A stretch of 64,000 bases of DNA from Chryseobacterium oncorhynchi (GCF_002899895.1 NZ_PPEI02000007.1:62001-126000), one strand, 5' to 3'. Positions 45,083-53,692 are shown, numbered from the stretch's first letter. Program-made: numbers and translations. Notes: generated by a model from the sequence alone, not told the origin.

Positions 45083-45090
45083 CAAAGTTA
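45083..45090 (-). promoter_or_regulatory. -7 element upstream of asnS
   Basis: TAACTTTG on the minus strand, 38 nt before the asnS ATG. It directly adjoins the T-tract of the preceding gene's terminator. Confidence 0.5.
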
Positions 45091-45091
45091 C

Positions 45092-45121
45092 AAAAAAACG
45101 GCGCAACTTGATGATTGCGCC
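45092..45121 (-). terminator. Terminator of the CDP-alcohol phosphatidyltransferase gene
   Basis: On the minus strand GGCGCAA pairs with TTGCGCC across an 8-nt loop and is followed by a T-tract (45098-45092). It begins about 35 nt after the gene's stop. Confidence 0.88.
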
Positions 45122-45155
45122 CTCTTTAAAAATCATTAATCAATTATTTAATACA

Positions 45156-45755
45156 TTAGTTAAAGAAAATAGACTTTTTTCTCTGTTTTCCGTTCCTTAT
45201 TTTCAGGGCATGATAACAGCTGGGAACATCATATTGCCATTGTGGAAGGAGTAAAATAATGAGGATAACGTCAACGTGAGAAATCAACCCAAGAATAATC
45301 GCCAGATTGAAAGCCCATCCCGCTTCCTGAAAACCTATAAGATAAGTAAATGCCAACAGCAAACTCAAGCCCCACATTTTTGACAAAAAAGCATGAGTAC
45401 AGGTTTCTTTACCAAACTTCCAGATACTGACAATGTAGCAAAGTGCTTCCATGACGAAAATTAAAAGGATGCCATGCCATTCCCCTTTAATTAATTCAGG
45501 ATTCAGAAAATAAGATGCAAACCCTAGTGAGAGCCAGAAGATCAAGTCAGTCTGGCTGTCCAGTCTTCTTAATTTTTCTGAGGAAATCCCTGCTTTTCGG
45601 GCAATAATTCCATCAAAAATATCGGTTAATATTCCGAAATACATTAATGCAAGAATATATTGACTGGCTGATTCTCCTATGTAGTATCCCAAATACAGAA
45701 TTACAAAAGCTGTTATAAAACGGGATAAGATGAGTAAATAGGGTATATTTTTCAT
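45156..45755 (-). CDS. CDP-alcohol phosphatidyltransferase family protein
   Basis: A 199-residue integral membrane enzyme with about six hydrophobic segments. The CDP-alcohol phosphotransferase motif DGxxARx8Gx3Dx3D is recognisable as DGIIARKAGISSEKLRRLDSQTD (about 47-70). The three Asp residues and the Arg needed for metal and CDP binding are present, but the usual Gly is Leu. It probably makes a phospholipid such as phosphatidylglycerol-phosphate or a related lipid; the substrate is not known. Its 5' end overlaps the stop of the surface-repeat gene by 4 nt. Confidence 0.82.
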   Translation of the reverse strand: MKNIPYLLILSRFITAFVILYLGYYIGESASQYILALMYFGILTDIFDGIIARKAGISSEKLRRLDSQTDLIFWLSLGFASYFLNPELIKGEWHGILLIFVMEALCYIVSIWKFGKETCTHAFLSKMWGLSLLLAFTYLIGFQEAGWAFNLAIILGLISHVDVILIILLLPQWQYDVPSCYHALKIRNGKQRKKSIFFN

Positions 45756-46399
45756 AATTCTTTCTTTTCTTGTTTCTTAAAATTCCAGTTGATTAAAGGA
45801 AGTTTTCTTTTCCCGTTTTCATTCCATACTCCAATCTGGAGTCCTCGAAAATCTTTACAATTGTTGTAAAGCCCAATCTGAAGTCCTCTGCATTTCTGAC
45901 CTATATTCGCTAATGGGGCAACAGAAACACCTTTTATTTCATGATGCAAATTGAAAAAAGGAGATAAAGCAGCTCCATTTGTAATGGCATAGGTATTTAT
46001 ATTGCTTGAGATATTAATCTCCAACCCATTAGTAACCGTAGGCTCCATATTGATGAGAGATAGCTGAACTCCGTTAATTTTGTTCATCTTATTCTCAGAA
46101 ACAATTCCATAATCATTGTTTAAGTTCCATTTCCCTGCGTCGGGTAGATACACAAGCAGTAATGCAGGAAAGAAAAGCCCTACCGGATTAAGTCCCAACC
46201 CTAATCCATTAATTTTCTTAGGAATTACATTTTCATCTTCATCAAAATATTTGAACATAATTCCGTTCACATTTCTGACATTCTTTGAAGGTGAAGCTCC
46301 AAGAAATCTGGGCTTCAGAGAATCAATCTTTATAGAGTCTGATGCATAGATCAAACTATTGAAAAAAAGAACCGTTAATAATATTATTCGTGTTTTCAT
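45752..46399 (-). CDS. Secreted LA_2272-like surface-repeat protein
   Basis: 215 residues with a signal peptide (cleavage near 19, after IYAS). The mature protein has short beta-rich repeats ending in GLQIGLYN and GLQIGVWN (about 170-195, CRGLQIGLYNNCKDFRGLQIGVWNENGKR). These match the GLQIGxxN pattern of LA_2272-type surface repeats. It is encoded before, and overlaps by 4 nt, the CDP-alcohol transferase gene, and shares a 105-bp divergent region with the HTH gene. Outer-membrane or surface location is inferred. Confidence 0.65.
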   Translation of the reverse strand: MKTRIILLTVLFFNSLIYASDSIKIDSLKPRFLGASPSKNVRNVNGIMFKYFDEDENVIPKKINGLGLGLNPVGLFFPALLLVYLPDAGKWNLNNDYGIVSENKMNKINGVQLSLINMEPTVTNGLEINISSNINTYAITNGAALSPFFNLHHEIKGVSVAPLANIGQKCRGLQIGLYNNCKDFRGLQIGVWNENGKRKLPLINWNFKKQEKKEL

Positions 46400-46480
46400 A
46401 ACTCATAATTTTTAAATTACAATTCAAAATTATCTGCAGAAGAACCAATTCCGAATGTGAAAAAAAATTAAAAAAAATAC

Positions 46481-46501
46481 TACATTTGTGAAAATCACAA
46501 A
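46481..46501 (+). promoter_or_regulatory. Promoter -7 element fused to an inverted repeat before the HTH gene
   Basis: TACATTTG (46481-46488) matches TAnnTTTG, and its last four bases begin a perfect 7-bp inverted repeat, TTTGTGA/TCACAAA (46485-46491 and 46495-46501, spacer AAA). The repeat ends 3 nt before the ATG at 46505. A regulator bound there would cover the -7 box and the transcription start, which suggests autoregulation. Confidence 0.6.
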
Positions 46502-46504
46502 ATC

Positions 46505-47434
46505 ATGTATCAGGAACTGTTACTTAAGGAAATTCGTAGAAAAATTGGTGATAAATCTTTGAATGATGAGATTGCCAATATTTTGAATATAAGTTATGAT
46601 GCATCACACAGAAGAACGTCCCTGAAAGCTAAGTTTAGTTTTGAAGAGGCTTTGGAACTGGCCAAATATTATCAGATTTCACTTAATCAATTTATAACTT
46701 CAGACCAACAGATTTTAGTTCAGAAAACCTTGGTCGTGAACGAAACAGAAGATTTACAGTCTTTTTTCCAGAATAATCTCAGCATTTTTGAAAACTTACC
46801 TCTTTCTGATGAGATGACTATTTATTATTCTGCGAAGGATATTCCTTTTTTTTATACCCTTTCAGATACACTGCTTTCCCGTTTTAAAATCTATGTCTGG
46901 ATGAATCTGCTTAATGCAAAACAGGTTTTTATTCCTTTTCTGAAGTTTTCACCCCCTTATTTTGAATCAAATACACAAGAACTCAAGAAAAAATATGAGG
47001 CCCAAAATATAGTAGAATTGTGGAATGACAGGACTATTTCCAGTATTTTACAACAGATCTTATTTTATTATGAGACTGGACTTCTACAAAAAAATGAGGG
47101 TCAGATTATTTTGAAAGAGCTTAGAGAACTTATCGAATATATTGAGCAAAAAACAGAAAACAATCCAAAGTTTCACTTATATGAAAATGAATTGATGCAT
47201 CTTTCCAATGATATTTTTTTTCATCATCCGCAACAATCACTTTTTGCATTGCCGGCAAATATGTTTGGCTATATTTTGATTAATGATGCAAAAACATGCA
47301 AGGAAACCCGTAATTATTTTGAACATCAGATTAAAAATTCAAAATCTTTGAATACATCCGGAAATAGGGACAGGAAAATCTTTTTCAATAAAATGTATGA
47401 ACAGATTGAACGGTTAAAACAAAATTTATCATGA
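46505..47434 (+). CDS. Helix-turn-helix transcriptional regulator
   Basis: 309 residues. The N-terminus (about 4-55, LLKEIRRKIGDKSLNDEIANILNISYDASHRRTSLKAKFSFEEALELAKYYQIS) fits a Cro/C1-like HTH fold with a long C-terminal all-helical domain (about 60-309) of unknown function. It overlaps the AraC gene by 4 nt (ATGA), so the two are translationally coupled. The inverted repeat on its promoter is a candidate autoregulatory operator. The partner ligand is not identifiable. Confidence 0.75.
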   Translation: MYQELLLKEIRRKIGDKSLNDEIANILNISYDASHRRTSLKAKFSFEEALELAKYYQISLNQFITSDQQILVQKTLVVNETEDLQSFFQNNLSIFENLPLSDEMTIYYSAKDIPFFYTLSDTLLSRFKIYVWMNLLNAKQVFIPFLKFSPPYFESNTQELKKKYEAQNIVELWNDRTISSILQQILFYYETGLLQKNEGQIILKELRELIEYIEQKTENNPKFHLYENELMHLSNDIFFHHPQQSLFALPANMFGYILINDAKTCKETRNYFEHQIKNSKSLNTSGNRDRKIFFNKMYEQIERLKQNLS

Positions 47435-48234
47435 ATACTCTACGTAACGGCGAATATTTTGGGCAGACCAACGACATTGTTAATTTTGAAGGATTAACAA
47501 TCACAGATACTGAATATACTCATCCTTATGTAGACTGGCATTATCATGAAAATGCATATTTTACTTTTTTGCTTCAGGGAAATATGATTGAGGGGAACAA
47601 AAAAGAAACTTATGAATGCTCTGCAGGCACCCTACTCTACCATCATTGGGAAGATCCACACTATAATATTAAGCCTGAAATCTTTACACGAGGTTTTCAT
47701 ATTGAAATTTCAAAAAACTGGTTTGATCAGTTTGATTTTCAAAAAAATAACGCAGAAGGGAGTTTTAATATACAAGATCCTTCTTTAAAATTGCTGATTT
47801 ATAAAATTTTCAAAGAAAATCAGGATAGAGATAACGCTTTTGAGGTAGCTATCCATCAACTTTTGTTAAACTTATTCAGTCAGTTTGTTATTCAAAAAGA
47901 CAAAACTGAAAAGAAACCTGTCTGGGTAGGACACATCAACGAAATTTTACATGAAAGCTTTACAGAAAAATTAAGCCTTACTGAACTTTCCACAACTTTA
48001 AATATTCATCCGATCCATTTAAGCAGGGATTTCCAAAAATATTTTCATTGTAACTTGGGAGAATATATCAGAAAATTAAAGCTTAATAAATCACTGGAGC
48101 TACTCACCAAGCGGGATTCCTTAACGGATATTGCTCTGGAATGCGGGTTTGCAGATCAAAGTCATTTCATTCGTTGTTTTAAAGAAAATATTGGAGTAAC
48201 ACCTTTAAAATACAGAAATCTTCTAAGAAAATAG
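47431..48234 (+). CDS. AraC-family transcriptional regulator
   Basis: 267 residues. The N-terminal cupin-type domain includes HPYVDWHYHENAYFTFLLQGNMIEG (about 28-52). The C-terminal AraC HTH pair (about 165-265) reads INEILHESFTEKLSLTELSTTLNIHPIHLSRDFQKYFHCNLGEYIRKLKLNKSLELL, then TDIALECGFADQSHFIRCFKENIGVTPLKYR. It is cotranscribed with the preceding HTH gene; targets are unknown. The serine hydrolase gene follows 62 nt downstream. Confidence 0.9.
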   Translation: MNTLRNGEYFGQTNDIVNFEGLTITDTEYTHPYVDWHYHENAYFTFLLQGNMIEGNKKETYECSAGTLLYHHWEDPHYNIKPEIFTRGFHIEISKNWFDQFDFQKNNAEGSFNIQDPSLKLLIYKIFKENQDRDNAFEVAIHQLLLNLFSQFVIQKDKTEKKPVWVGHINEILHESFTEKLSLTELSTTLNIHPIHLSRDFQKYFHCNLGEYIRKLKLNKSLELLTKRDSLTDIALECGFADQSHFIRCFKENIGVTPLKYRNLLRK

Positions 48235-48296
48235 AGATGTTAATTTCATTCTATTTTATAATACAAAAGCCTATTATTTTTGCTAAAATATAAAAA

Positions 48297-49943
48297 ATGA
48301 AGCCTACCATACTACTGATATTTATTTTCACATTTTATCTTTATCCGGCACAAAGCCAGAATATTTTCACCCCTGAAAAGATTGAGAATCCGATTCAGAA
48401 AAAATATTCCGGAAAAATTATTTTTCTAGACAAATCCATCAGTCTTGAAAATTTAAAAGATGATAACATTCTTTCTTCTTCAACTTTTCAGGAAGATAAG
48501 GACTTTGGTATTCATGCTTTTTTTGACAATTCTCTGGTGAATTACCTGCATCAGCTTGAACCTAAATTCACCGTTGATCAATTACTTAAAAACGGAAATT
48601 ATCAGTTCTCTTTTTACGTGGATGGAAAACTAATTTACGAAGAAAACCTAAATACAGGAGCAGGTACTCCGGAAAACAAAAAGCTAAAAACGAACCTCAG
48701 AATACCTCTTACCAGCAGCAATAATGAAGATTCATGGGGAAGATATTTATGGATGCGTTTTTATTTAATCCATGGCGGAATTGATGCCTTGGCCAGCGGA
48801 AATCATATTCTAAAAATTGAAATCCGTCCTTATCTAAAAACATCATCAATACAAACAGGGCCTATTATTGCAGAAGGAGACATCAATATTAATGTTCCTG
48901 AAAAGAATATTTCAGAGCAACAGATCGCTGTTCAGCCTATTCAGCCCAAGAGTGGATGGGATACTTCAAAGGAAAAATTTGACATCGAACTCATTAAAAA
49001 TTTAAATAAAAAAATAGCAGAAGAAAGATTCAAAAACGTAACAGGTATTGTCGTCGTAAAGAATGGAAAACTGCTAATAGAAGAGTATTTTAACCATTCA
49101 GGAAGAGATTCTTTACAAGATACACGATCTGTGGGTAAATCTTTTTCTTCAGCTTTGATGGGAATTGCAATAAAAGAAAACCATATAAAAAGTGAGAATC
49201 AAAATTTAAAAGCCTTTTACAATGTAGAGCAATTTAAAAACTATTCTCCTAAAAAAGACAGTGTTACAATCAAAAGCTTATTAACGATGAGTTCTGGTTT
49301 TGATGGAAATGATGAGGATGATGAATCTCCAGGTAATGAAGAAAATATGTACCCCACTGAAAACTGGGTAAAATTTGCACTAGATGTACCCATGACGGGC
49401 AATATGATTGGTGAAAAATGGAATTACTTTACTGCCGGTGTTGTAATAACGGGAGACATTTTAGATAAAAATGTTCCAAAAGGTTTAGAAAATTATGCTG
49501 ATAAGAAACTATTCCAACCCCTTGGAATCACCAATTATAAGTGGCAATTTACCCCTCAGAACAAGCCATCCTTAGCAGGAGGATTAAGAATGAAAGCGTT
49601 AGATTTTGCCAAGTTTGGTCAACTTTATAAAAACAATGGAGTATGGAATGGAAAAATGGTTTTAGATAAAACCTGGATTAGCAAATCTTTCACTAATTAT
49701 TTTGCTGATCAACCAGATTTTGAGGGATATGGATATTTATTCTGGAGAAAAGTTTATAAAGTAGGAAATCAAAATTTTGAAGCCTATCAATGTAGTGGAA
49801 ATGGAGGTAACAAGATTATTATTTTCACGCATATTCCTATTGTTATGGTGATTACAGCTACAGCTTATAATAAACCTTATGCTCATTCACAGGTCGATAA
49901 AATGATACAGGAATATCTTTTACCCGCCCTTAATTATAAGTAA
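48297..49943 (+). CDS. Secreted serine hydrolase, beta-lactamase family
   Basis: 548 residues with a signal peptide (cleavage near 21). A long N-terminal region (about 25-220, beta-rich, unknown) precedes a penicillin-binding/beta-lactamase-type catalytic domain. The nucleophile motif is SVGKSF near 277 (SxxK). The second motif appears as WNYFTAGVV near 380, so Tyr is kept but the usual Asn is Thr. The third region (YQCSGNGGNKIIIF) lacks KTG and has the GNGG form of esterase-like members. It is more likely an esterase or peptidase than a beta-lactamase. A -7-like TATTTTTG lies 15 nt before the ATG. Confidence 0.82.
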   Translation: MKPTILLIFIFTFYLYPAQSQNIFTPEKIENPIQKKYSGKIIFLDKSISLENLKDDNILSSSTFQEDKDFGIHAFFDNSLVNYLHQLEPKFTVDQLLKNGNYQFSFYVDGKLIYEENLNTGAGTPENKKLKTNLRIPLTSSNNEDSWGRYLWMRFYLIHGGIDALASGNHILKIEIRPYLKTSSIQTGPIIAEGDININVPEKNISEQQIAVQPIQPKSGWDTSKEKFDIELIKNLNKKIAEERFKNVTGIVVVKNGKLLIEEYFNHSGRDSLQDTRSVGKSFSSALMGIAIKENHIKSENQNLKAFYNVEQFKNYSPKKDSVTIKSLLTMSSGFDGNDEDDESPGNEENMYPTENWVKFALDVPMTGNMIGEKWNYFTAGVVITGDILDKNVPKGLENYADKKLFQPLGITNYKWQFTPQNKPSLAGGLRMKALDFAKFGQLYKNNGVWNGKMVLDKTWISKSFTNYFADQPDFEGYGYLFWRKVYKVGNQNFEAYQCSGNGGNKIIIFTHIPIVMVITATAYNKPYAHSQVDKMIQEYLLPALNYK

Positions 49944-50003
49944 GGGTGAATTTATTATCAATAAAAAATATTGTGGGAAAGATTTATTTTACTTAGCGTA
50001 AAA

Positions 50004-50546
50004 TTATTCGTCCTTTTTAGATGGAACCAAGAATACGTCCATCAAGCCTTCCGGCAGTTGCATTTTAATAAATCTTTCTTCTCTGTTTACTTCAAGGACC
50101 CAATCTTTGATTAATGGAATAACGATTTCTCTTCCCTCAAATCCAAGGATGAAGTAATTCTGTGCTGTCTGATCATTTACAGAACGTATAACACCACATT
50201 CGTTATCATTTTCATCAAGAATATCATAACCTATGATTTCGTGATAATAGAATTGTTTTCCTGAAAGTTTAGGCAATGTAGTTAATGGCAGGTAAACACT
50301 TTTACCTAAAACCTGGTCTACTATTGCTTCAGAAGAGTTTTTGAATGCAAGATTCAGAGCATCTAGTTTGCTCCATGATAATTTTTCAATAAAAAATGGA
50401 ACCAATAATCCGTTGATTTCAACGAATATTGATTCCAATTTATTGTAAAGCTCGGGTTGGTCGGTATCTAATTTAAGGATAACGTTACCCGCAAGTCCAT
50501 GTCTGCGTGTGATTTTACCTAAAAAATAGCAATCTTCTTTACGCAT
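50004..50546 (-). CDS. rimM: Ribosome maturation factor RimM
   Basis: A 180-residue 16S rRNA processing factor with N-terminal RimM beta-barrel (YFLGKITRRHGLAGNVILKLDTDQPELYNKLESIFVEING) and C-terminal PRC-barrel (YYHEIIGYDILDENDNECGVIRSVNDQTAQNYFILGFEGREIVIPLIKDWVLEVNREERFIKMQLPEGLMDVF). It helps S19/helix 33 assembly in the 30S head. It follows rpsP by 14 nt, the usual rpsP-rimM order. Confidence 0.95.
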   Translation of the reverse strand: MRKEDCYFLGKITRRHGLAGNVILKLDTDQPELYNKLESIFVEINGLLVPFFIEKLSWSKLDALNLAFKNSSEAIVDQVLGKSVYLPLTTLPKLSGKQFYYHEIIGYDILDENDNECGVIRSVNDQTAQNYFILGFEGREIVIPLIKDWVLEVNREERFIKMQLPEGLMDVFLVPSKKDE

Positions 50547-50560
50547 AACAGGAAATGTTC

Positions 50561-51127
50561 TTAAGCTTCAGTGTTTTCTTCAGTTTCAGCAGCAGGAGCT
50601 TCTCCTTCTGTAGCTTCAGCAACAACTTCTTCAGCAGGTGCGTTTGCAGCTTCTTCAGCAGCTTTAGCATCAGCTTCAACTTGAGCAGCAGCAGCAACTC
50701 TAGCTTCGTTTACTTTTACTTCAGCTTCTAAAGCAGCTTTCTTAGCATCAGCTTTAGCAGTAGCTAAACCTTCTACTTTACCTTGAACTTTAGATTCTTT
50801 AGATTCTAACCAAGCACTGAATCTTTTTTCAGCTTCAGCTTGATCAAAAGCACCTTTAGCTACACCACCTTGTAAGTGTTTTTTGTAAAGAGCACCTTTG
50901 TAAGAAAGAATAGCTCTAGCAGTATCAGTTGGCTGAGCACCGTTGTTTAACCACTGTACAGCAGAGTCAACGTTCAATTCGATAGTTGCTGGGTTAGTAA
51001 TTGGGTTGTAAGTTCCTAGTTTCTCGATGAATCTACCATCTCTTCTAGCTCTAGAATCTGCAACCACGATGTGGAAAAAAGGTTTTCCTTTTTTACCGTG
51101 TCTTTGTAATCTGATTTTTACTGACAT
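50561..51127 (-). CDS. rpsP: 30S ribosomal protein S16 with long Ala/Glu tail
   Basis: 188 residues. The S16 core (about 1-90) begins MSVKIRLQRHGKKGKPFFHIVVADSRARRDGRFIEKLGTYNP and includes WLNNGAQPTDTARAILSYKGALYKKHL. Beyond about residue 90 lies an unusual extension of about 95 residues, rich in Ala, Glu and Lys (AEAEKRFSAWLESKESK, EAEVKVNEARVAAAAQVEADAKAAEEAANAPAEEVVAEATEGEAPAAETEENTEA). Bacterial S16 is usually about 80-90 residues; long tails are known in Bacteroidota. First gene of the rpsP-rimM operon. Confidence 0.95.
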   Translation of the reverse strand: MSVKIRLQRHGKKGKPFFHIVVADSRARRDGRFIEKLGTYNPITNPATIELNVDSAVQWLNNGAQPTDTARAILSYKGALYKKHLQGGVAKGAFDQAEAEKRFSAWLESKESKVQGKVEGLATAKADAKKAALEAEVKVNEARVAAAAQVEADAKAAEEAANAPAEEVVAEATEGEAPAAETEENTEA

Positions 51128-51175
51128 AATGTTTGAATTTTACGGGAACTCGTCCCAGTTAAATATTTAAGAGTG

Positions 51176-51205
51176 CAAAGATATACAAAAATTATGATTG
51201 AACAA
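51176..51205 (-). promoter_or_regulatory. rpsP-rimM promoter
   Basis: On the minus strand TTG (51205-51203), 19 nt, TATCTTTG (51183-51176) forms a full Bacteroidota promoter. The predicted start is near 51169, about 42 nt before the rpsP ATG. The leader can form a small GGGA/TCCC hairpin. Confidence 0.7.
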
Positions 51206-51306
51206 TGAATTAATATAACATTTTATCAATCTAACGGTATAACGATATTTTGTCTTCCCATTTAGAGTTTATCATTGTTCCATAGATCAACTTTTACATT
51301 GTTGTA

Positions 51307-51819
51307 TTAATCTAATCTTCCCATATAAAAAAGGCCCAGACACTTTTGATTTTCTTCAATTTTTAGAGACTCTTTCAAAGCATTAACAATTGAAGGAGAA
51401 CTCCAATAGCAACCAATATTATTTGCCGTACAACTTAAGTACATGTTTTGAACAGCCATTGAAGTAGCCGCAATTTCTTCCCATTCAGGAACCATTCCGC
51501 TGAAATTAACAACAATGGAAATGACAACATTAGCTTTGTTAATTTTAAAACCGATGTCATTATATTTTTTCTCCAGAAAAAGTTGTTCAGGTTGGCTTGC
51601 TTTATAGATAGCCTGCATTTCTGAAGCTAGTATTGCTTTTTCCTCGCCTTTGAATATTTTAAAACGCCAAGGTTTTGTACGTTTATGATTGGGAGCCAAA
51701 GTCGCTGAATGTAGAATTTCATCAATAACTTCCTGAGAAATTTCTGTGTCAGTATAGTCCTTTGGAAAAATACTTCTTCTTTGCTCTATTATTTCTTTTA
51801 AAACTGTTGCTTTATTCAT
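51307..51819 (-). CDS. Nitroreductase family protein
   Basis: A 170-residue FMN-binding protein of the small nitroreductase type. RRSIFPKDYTDTEISQEVIDEILHSATLAPNHKRTKPWRFKIFKGEE carries the FMN-phosphate binding Arg-Arg-Ser and the N/H-K region. A late YLSCTANNIGCYWSSPSIV and CLGLFYMGRLD complete the fold. It would use NAD(P)H to reduce nitro or quinone-type substrates. Monocistronic in a 180-bp space on each side. Confidence 0.88.
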   Translation of the reverse strand: MNKATVLKEIIEQRRSIFPKDYTDTEISQEVIDEILHSATLAPNHKRTKPWRFKIFKGEEKAILASEMQAIYKASQPEQLFLEKKYNDIGFKINKANVVISIVVNFSGMVPEWEEIAATSMAVQNMYLSCTANNIGCYWSSPSIVNALKESLKIEENQKCLGLFYMGRLD

Positions 51820-51983
51820 AGAAACAAAATTACGAAAAAGTTGAGAGTTTGTGAGTTGGTTATTATCTGTTTAAGTCAACTAATCGTCTATTTCCTCATT
51901 TAACTGGATTATCAATTGAGAAAGCATCCCAACATATTTGAATTTATTATATATAGACATACTTATTTACCAATGTTATTCCC

Positions 51984-52433
51984 CTACAACACCTCTACTA
52001 TTTTCTGGTGAATTTTGTTTAGAGTAAACTCGTCTCCTGCTCTCATCCCCATCAATTTCCTGGCCATGGGACTTTCAGGAGAAATAGCATAAAACCGGTC
52101 TCCCTCGAAGAAAAACTCACCCAATGAAACAGAAATATAAAAACGAGCCTTATTGGTAATAACCAAAGAGCCTAGCTGTACTCTTTCCGTAGATGTATTC
52201 AGGACTTTGGCCATATTTTTTTTAAGATCATTCAAAGCCCCAAGCTGGCGCTGCATTTGATAAATCTCCTCCTGCATTTCCTCTCTCATGCTATCATACT
52301 TTGGAGTTTTCTTGATGTCACGGCTTGCTTCCTGGGTAAATTCTATAAAATTTTTAAGCTTCTCAATTTTCTCTGCAATAGTAGTGTTTACAAAGTCCCT
52401 GATACCACTTTTTTCAAATACAATCTTCTCCAT
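51984..52433 (-). CDS. GreA/GreB-like elongation-factor C-terminal-domain protein
   Basis: A 149-residue protein close in length to GreA (about 158). The N-terminal half (about 15-75, KLKNFIEFTQEASRDIKKTPKYDSMREEMQEEIYQMQRQLGALNDLKKNMAKVL) forms a helical hairpin, and the C-terminal half is the FKBP-like Gre domain (RVQLGSLVITNKARFYISVSLGEFFFEGDRFYAISPESPMARKLMGMRAGDEFTLN). The paired acidic tip of GreA is not clearly conserved, so it may bind polymerase without cleavage activity (inference). Its own transcription unit. Confidence 0.75.
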   Translation of the reverse strand: MEKIVFEKSGIRDFVNTTIAEKIEKLKNFIEFTQEASRDIKKTPKYDSMREEMQEEIYQMQRQLGALNDLKKNMAKVLNTSTERVQLGSLVITNKARFYISVSLGEFFFEGDRFYAISPESPMARKLMGMRAGDEFTLNKIHQKIVEVL

Positions 52434-52555
52434 AAATCGATTCTTTATATAAAGATAATATTTTTTAGAATAATGAGTTCTGGCTTAACATAAAATAAAT
52501 CTTTTACAATATCTAAAAATTATATCTAGATTTGGTTCCTTAAAAAACTAAAATC

Positions 52556-52918
52556 ATGTTTAAAGCACCATTTTCATTTGACGGAAGAATCAGAAGAACA
52601 GAATACGGATTGTCATACCTTATTTATTTGGTATTTTCTGTACCGTTCAATTTTTACTTTCAAACTAATCAAGAACCATCAGGAATGGTTATTTTATTTT
52701 TCGTTGTTCTCCTTATCCCATTTCTTTGGTTTCTTCTTGCACAGGGTGCAAAAAGATGCCACGATAGAGGAAACTCAGGTTGGTTCCAATTAATTCCTTT
52801 TTACGGTTTGTGGATGTTATTTGCAGACAGCGATCACGGTTCAAACCAATATGGACCCAATCCTAAGGGGCAAGGGAACTTTGATCCCATTAGCGAGATT
52901 GGTAAAAAAGAATTGTAA
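52556..52918 (+). CDS. DUF805 membrane protein
   Basis: A 120-residue protein beginning MFKAPFSFDGRIRRTEYGLSYLIY, with the DUF805 opening (FxGRxxRxxYW-like FDGRIRRTEYGLSY), three hydrophobic helices and RCHDRGNSGWFQLIPFYGLWMLFADSDHGSNQYGPNPKG. That RxxD(R)GxSGW...P...GxN.YGP pattern is the family hallmark. Function unknown. It ends at a terminator shared with the convergent SRPBCC gene. Confidence 0.9.
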   Translation: MFKAPFSFDGRIRRTEYGLSYLIYLVFSVPFNFYFQTNQEPSGMVILFFVVLLIPFLWFLLAQGAKRCHDRGNSGWFQLIPFYGLWMLFADSDHGSNQYGPNPKGQGNFDPISEIGKKEL

Positions 52919-52920
52919 TA

Positions 52921-52951
52921 AAAAAAGCCTTGTATCATTTTACAAGGCTTT
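52921..52951. terminator. Bidirectional terminator between DUF805 and SRPBCC genes
   Basis: AGCCTTGTA/TACAAGGCT perfect 9-bp arms with a 6-nt loop, with A- and T-rich flanks, in the 37-bp gap of two converging genes. Confidence 0.88.
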
Positions 52952-52955
52952 CTGT

Positions 52956-53480
52956 TTATTTTTCTGATAGTTTCTTGAGGTCACCGAGTCCCTGTCCAAA
53001 CATTTTATCCATATTACGGTCCATCATTGGTTTCATTACCTTCATCATGGTATTTAATTCATTATCAATCTTCCATGTTACCTTTGTTCCGCTACCTTCG
53101 GGAGTCAGGACAAAAGTTCCTTTGGCATTTCCATCAAAAGGTTGAATAAAATGAAGCTTAGTGACCAATTTTTCATTTGGTACAGTTTCGGTGATGGATT
53201 GTTCTCCCTCACTATCATCTCCTTTCCAATGATAAGAATCTCCCATTTTATCTCCCTCTCCGGAATAGGTAATAGTAATGTTCTTTATTTCTTTCGAAAA
53301 AGGATCCCACATATTATATCCCTTTAAGGAACCTACATATTGCCATACCTTTTCCTTTGGAGCATTGATGACAACGGATTTTTCATAATGATAATCTTTA
53401 CTGAAAGCCAGAATAGCGATTACAGCGTAGGCAATAATCAACAGAATGATTATGCCTATAATCTTTAAGAGTGTTTTCAT
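52956..53480 (-). CDS. SRPBCC (polyketide-cyclase-like) protein with membrane anchor
   Basis: 174 residues. A single hydrophobic helix (about 5-28) anchors a START-like SRPBCC domain: VVINAPKEKVWQYVGSLKGYNMWDPFSKEIKNITITYSGEGDKMGDSYHWKGD, then GSGTKVTWKIDNELNTMMKVMKPMMDRNMDKMFGQGLGDLKKLSEK. The domain has a hydrophobic ligand pocket in the family; ligand unknown. The location is likely periplasmic. Faces the DUF805 gene. Confidence 0.85.
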   Translation of the reverse strand: MKTLLKIIGIIILLIIAYAVIAILAFSKDYHYEKSVVINAPKEKVWQYVGSLKGYNMWDPFSKEIKNITITYSGEGDKMGDSYHWKGDDSEGEQSITETVPNEKLVTKLHFIQPFDGNAKGTFVLTPEGSGTKVTWKIDNELNTMMKVMKPMMDRNMDKMFGQGLGDLKKLSEK

Positions 53481-53598
53481 AGTCTATATATTTAAGGTTA
53501 TTTATTTTAAATATGATTACTGAATCTGTTCTCAAAATTAAATATTCCGACATCACCCGCTCTTTCCATATGACAAGATTATTTAAAGTTAATGCATT

Positions 53599-53632
53599 TT
53601 TGTCATAACTTGGTATCCGGGCATTATTTTTG
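53599..53632 (+). promoter_or_regulatory. Promoter of the M3 peptidase gene
   Basis: TTTG (53599-53602), 22 nt, TATTTTTG (53625-53632) fits TTG-N17-23-TAnnTTTG. It predicts a start near 53639 and a leader of about 54 nt to the ATG at 53693. Confidence 0.55.
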
Positions 53633-53692
53633 TGCATTTCAGCTATGATTCTTTGATGAATCATTACATTTACTTTAACTAAAAATCGAAAA

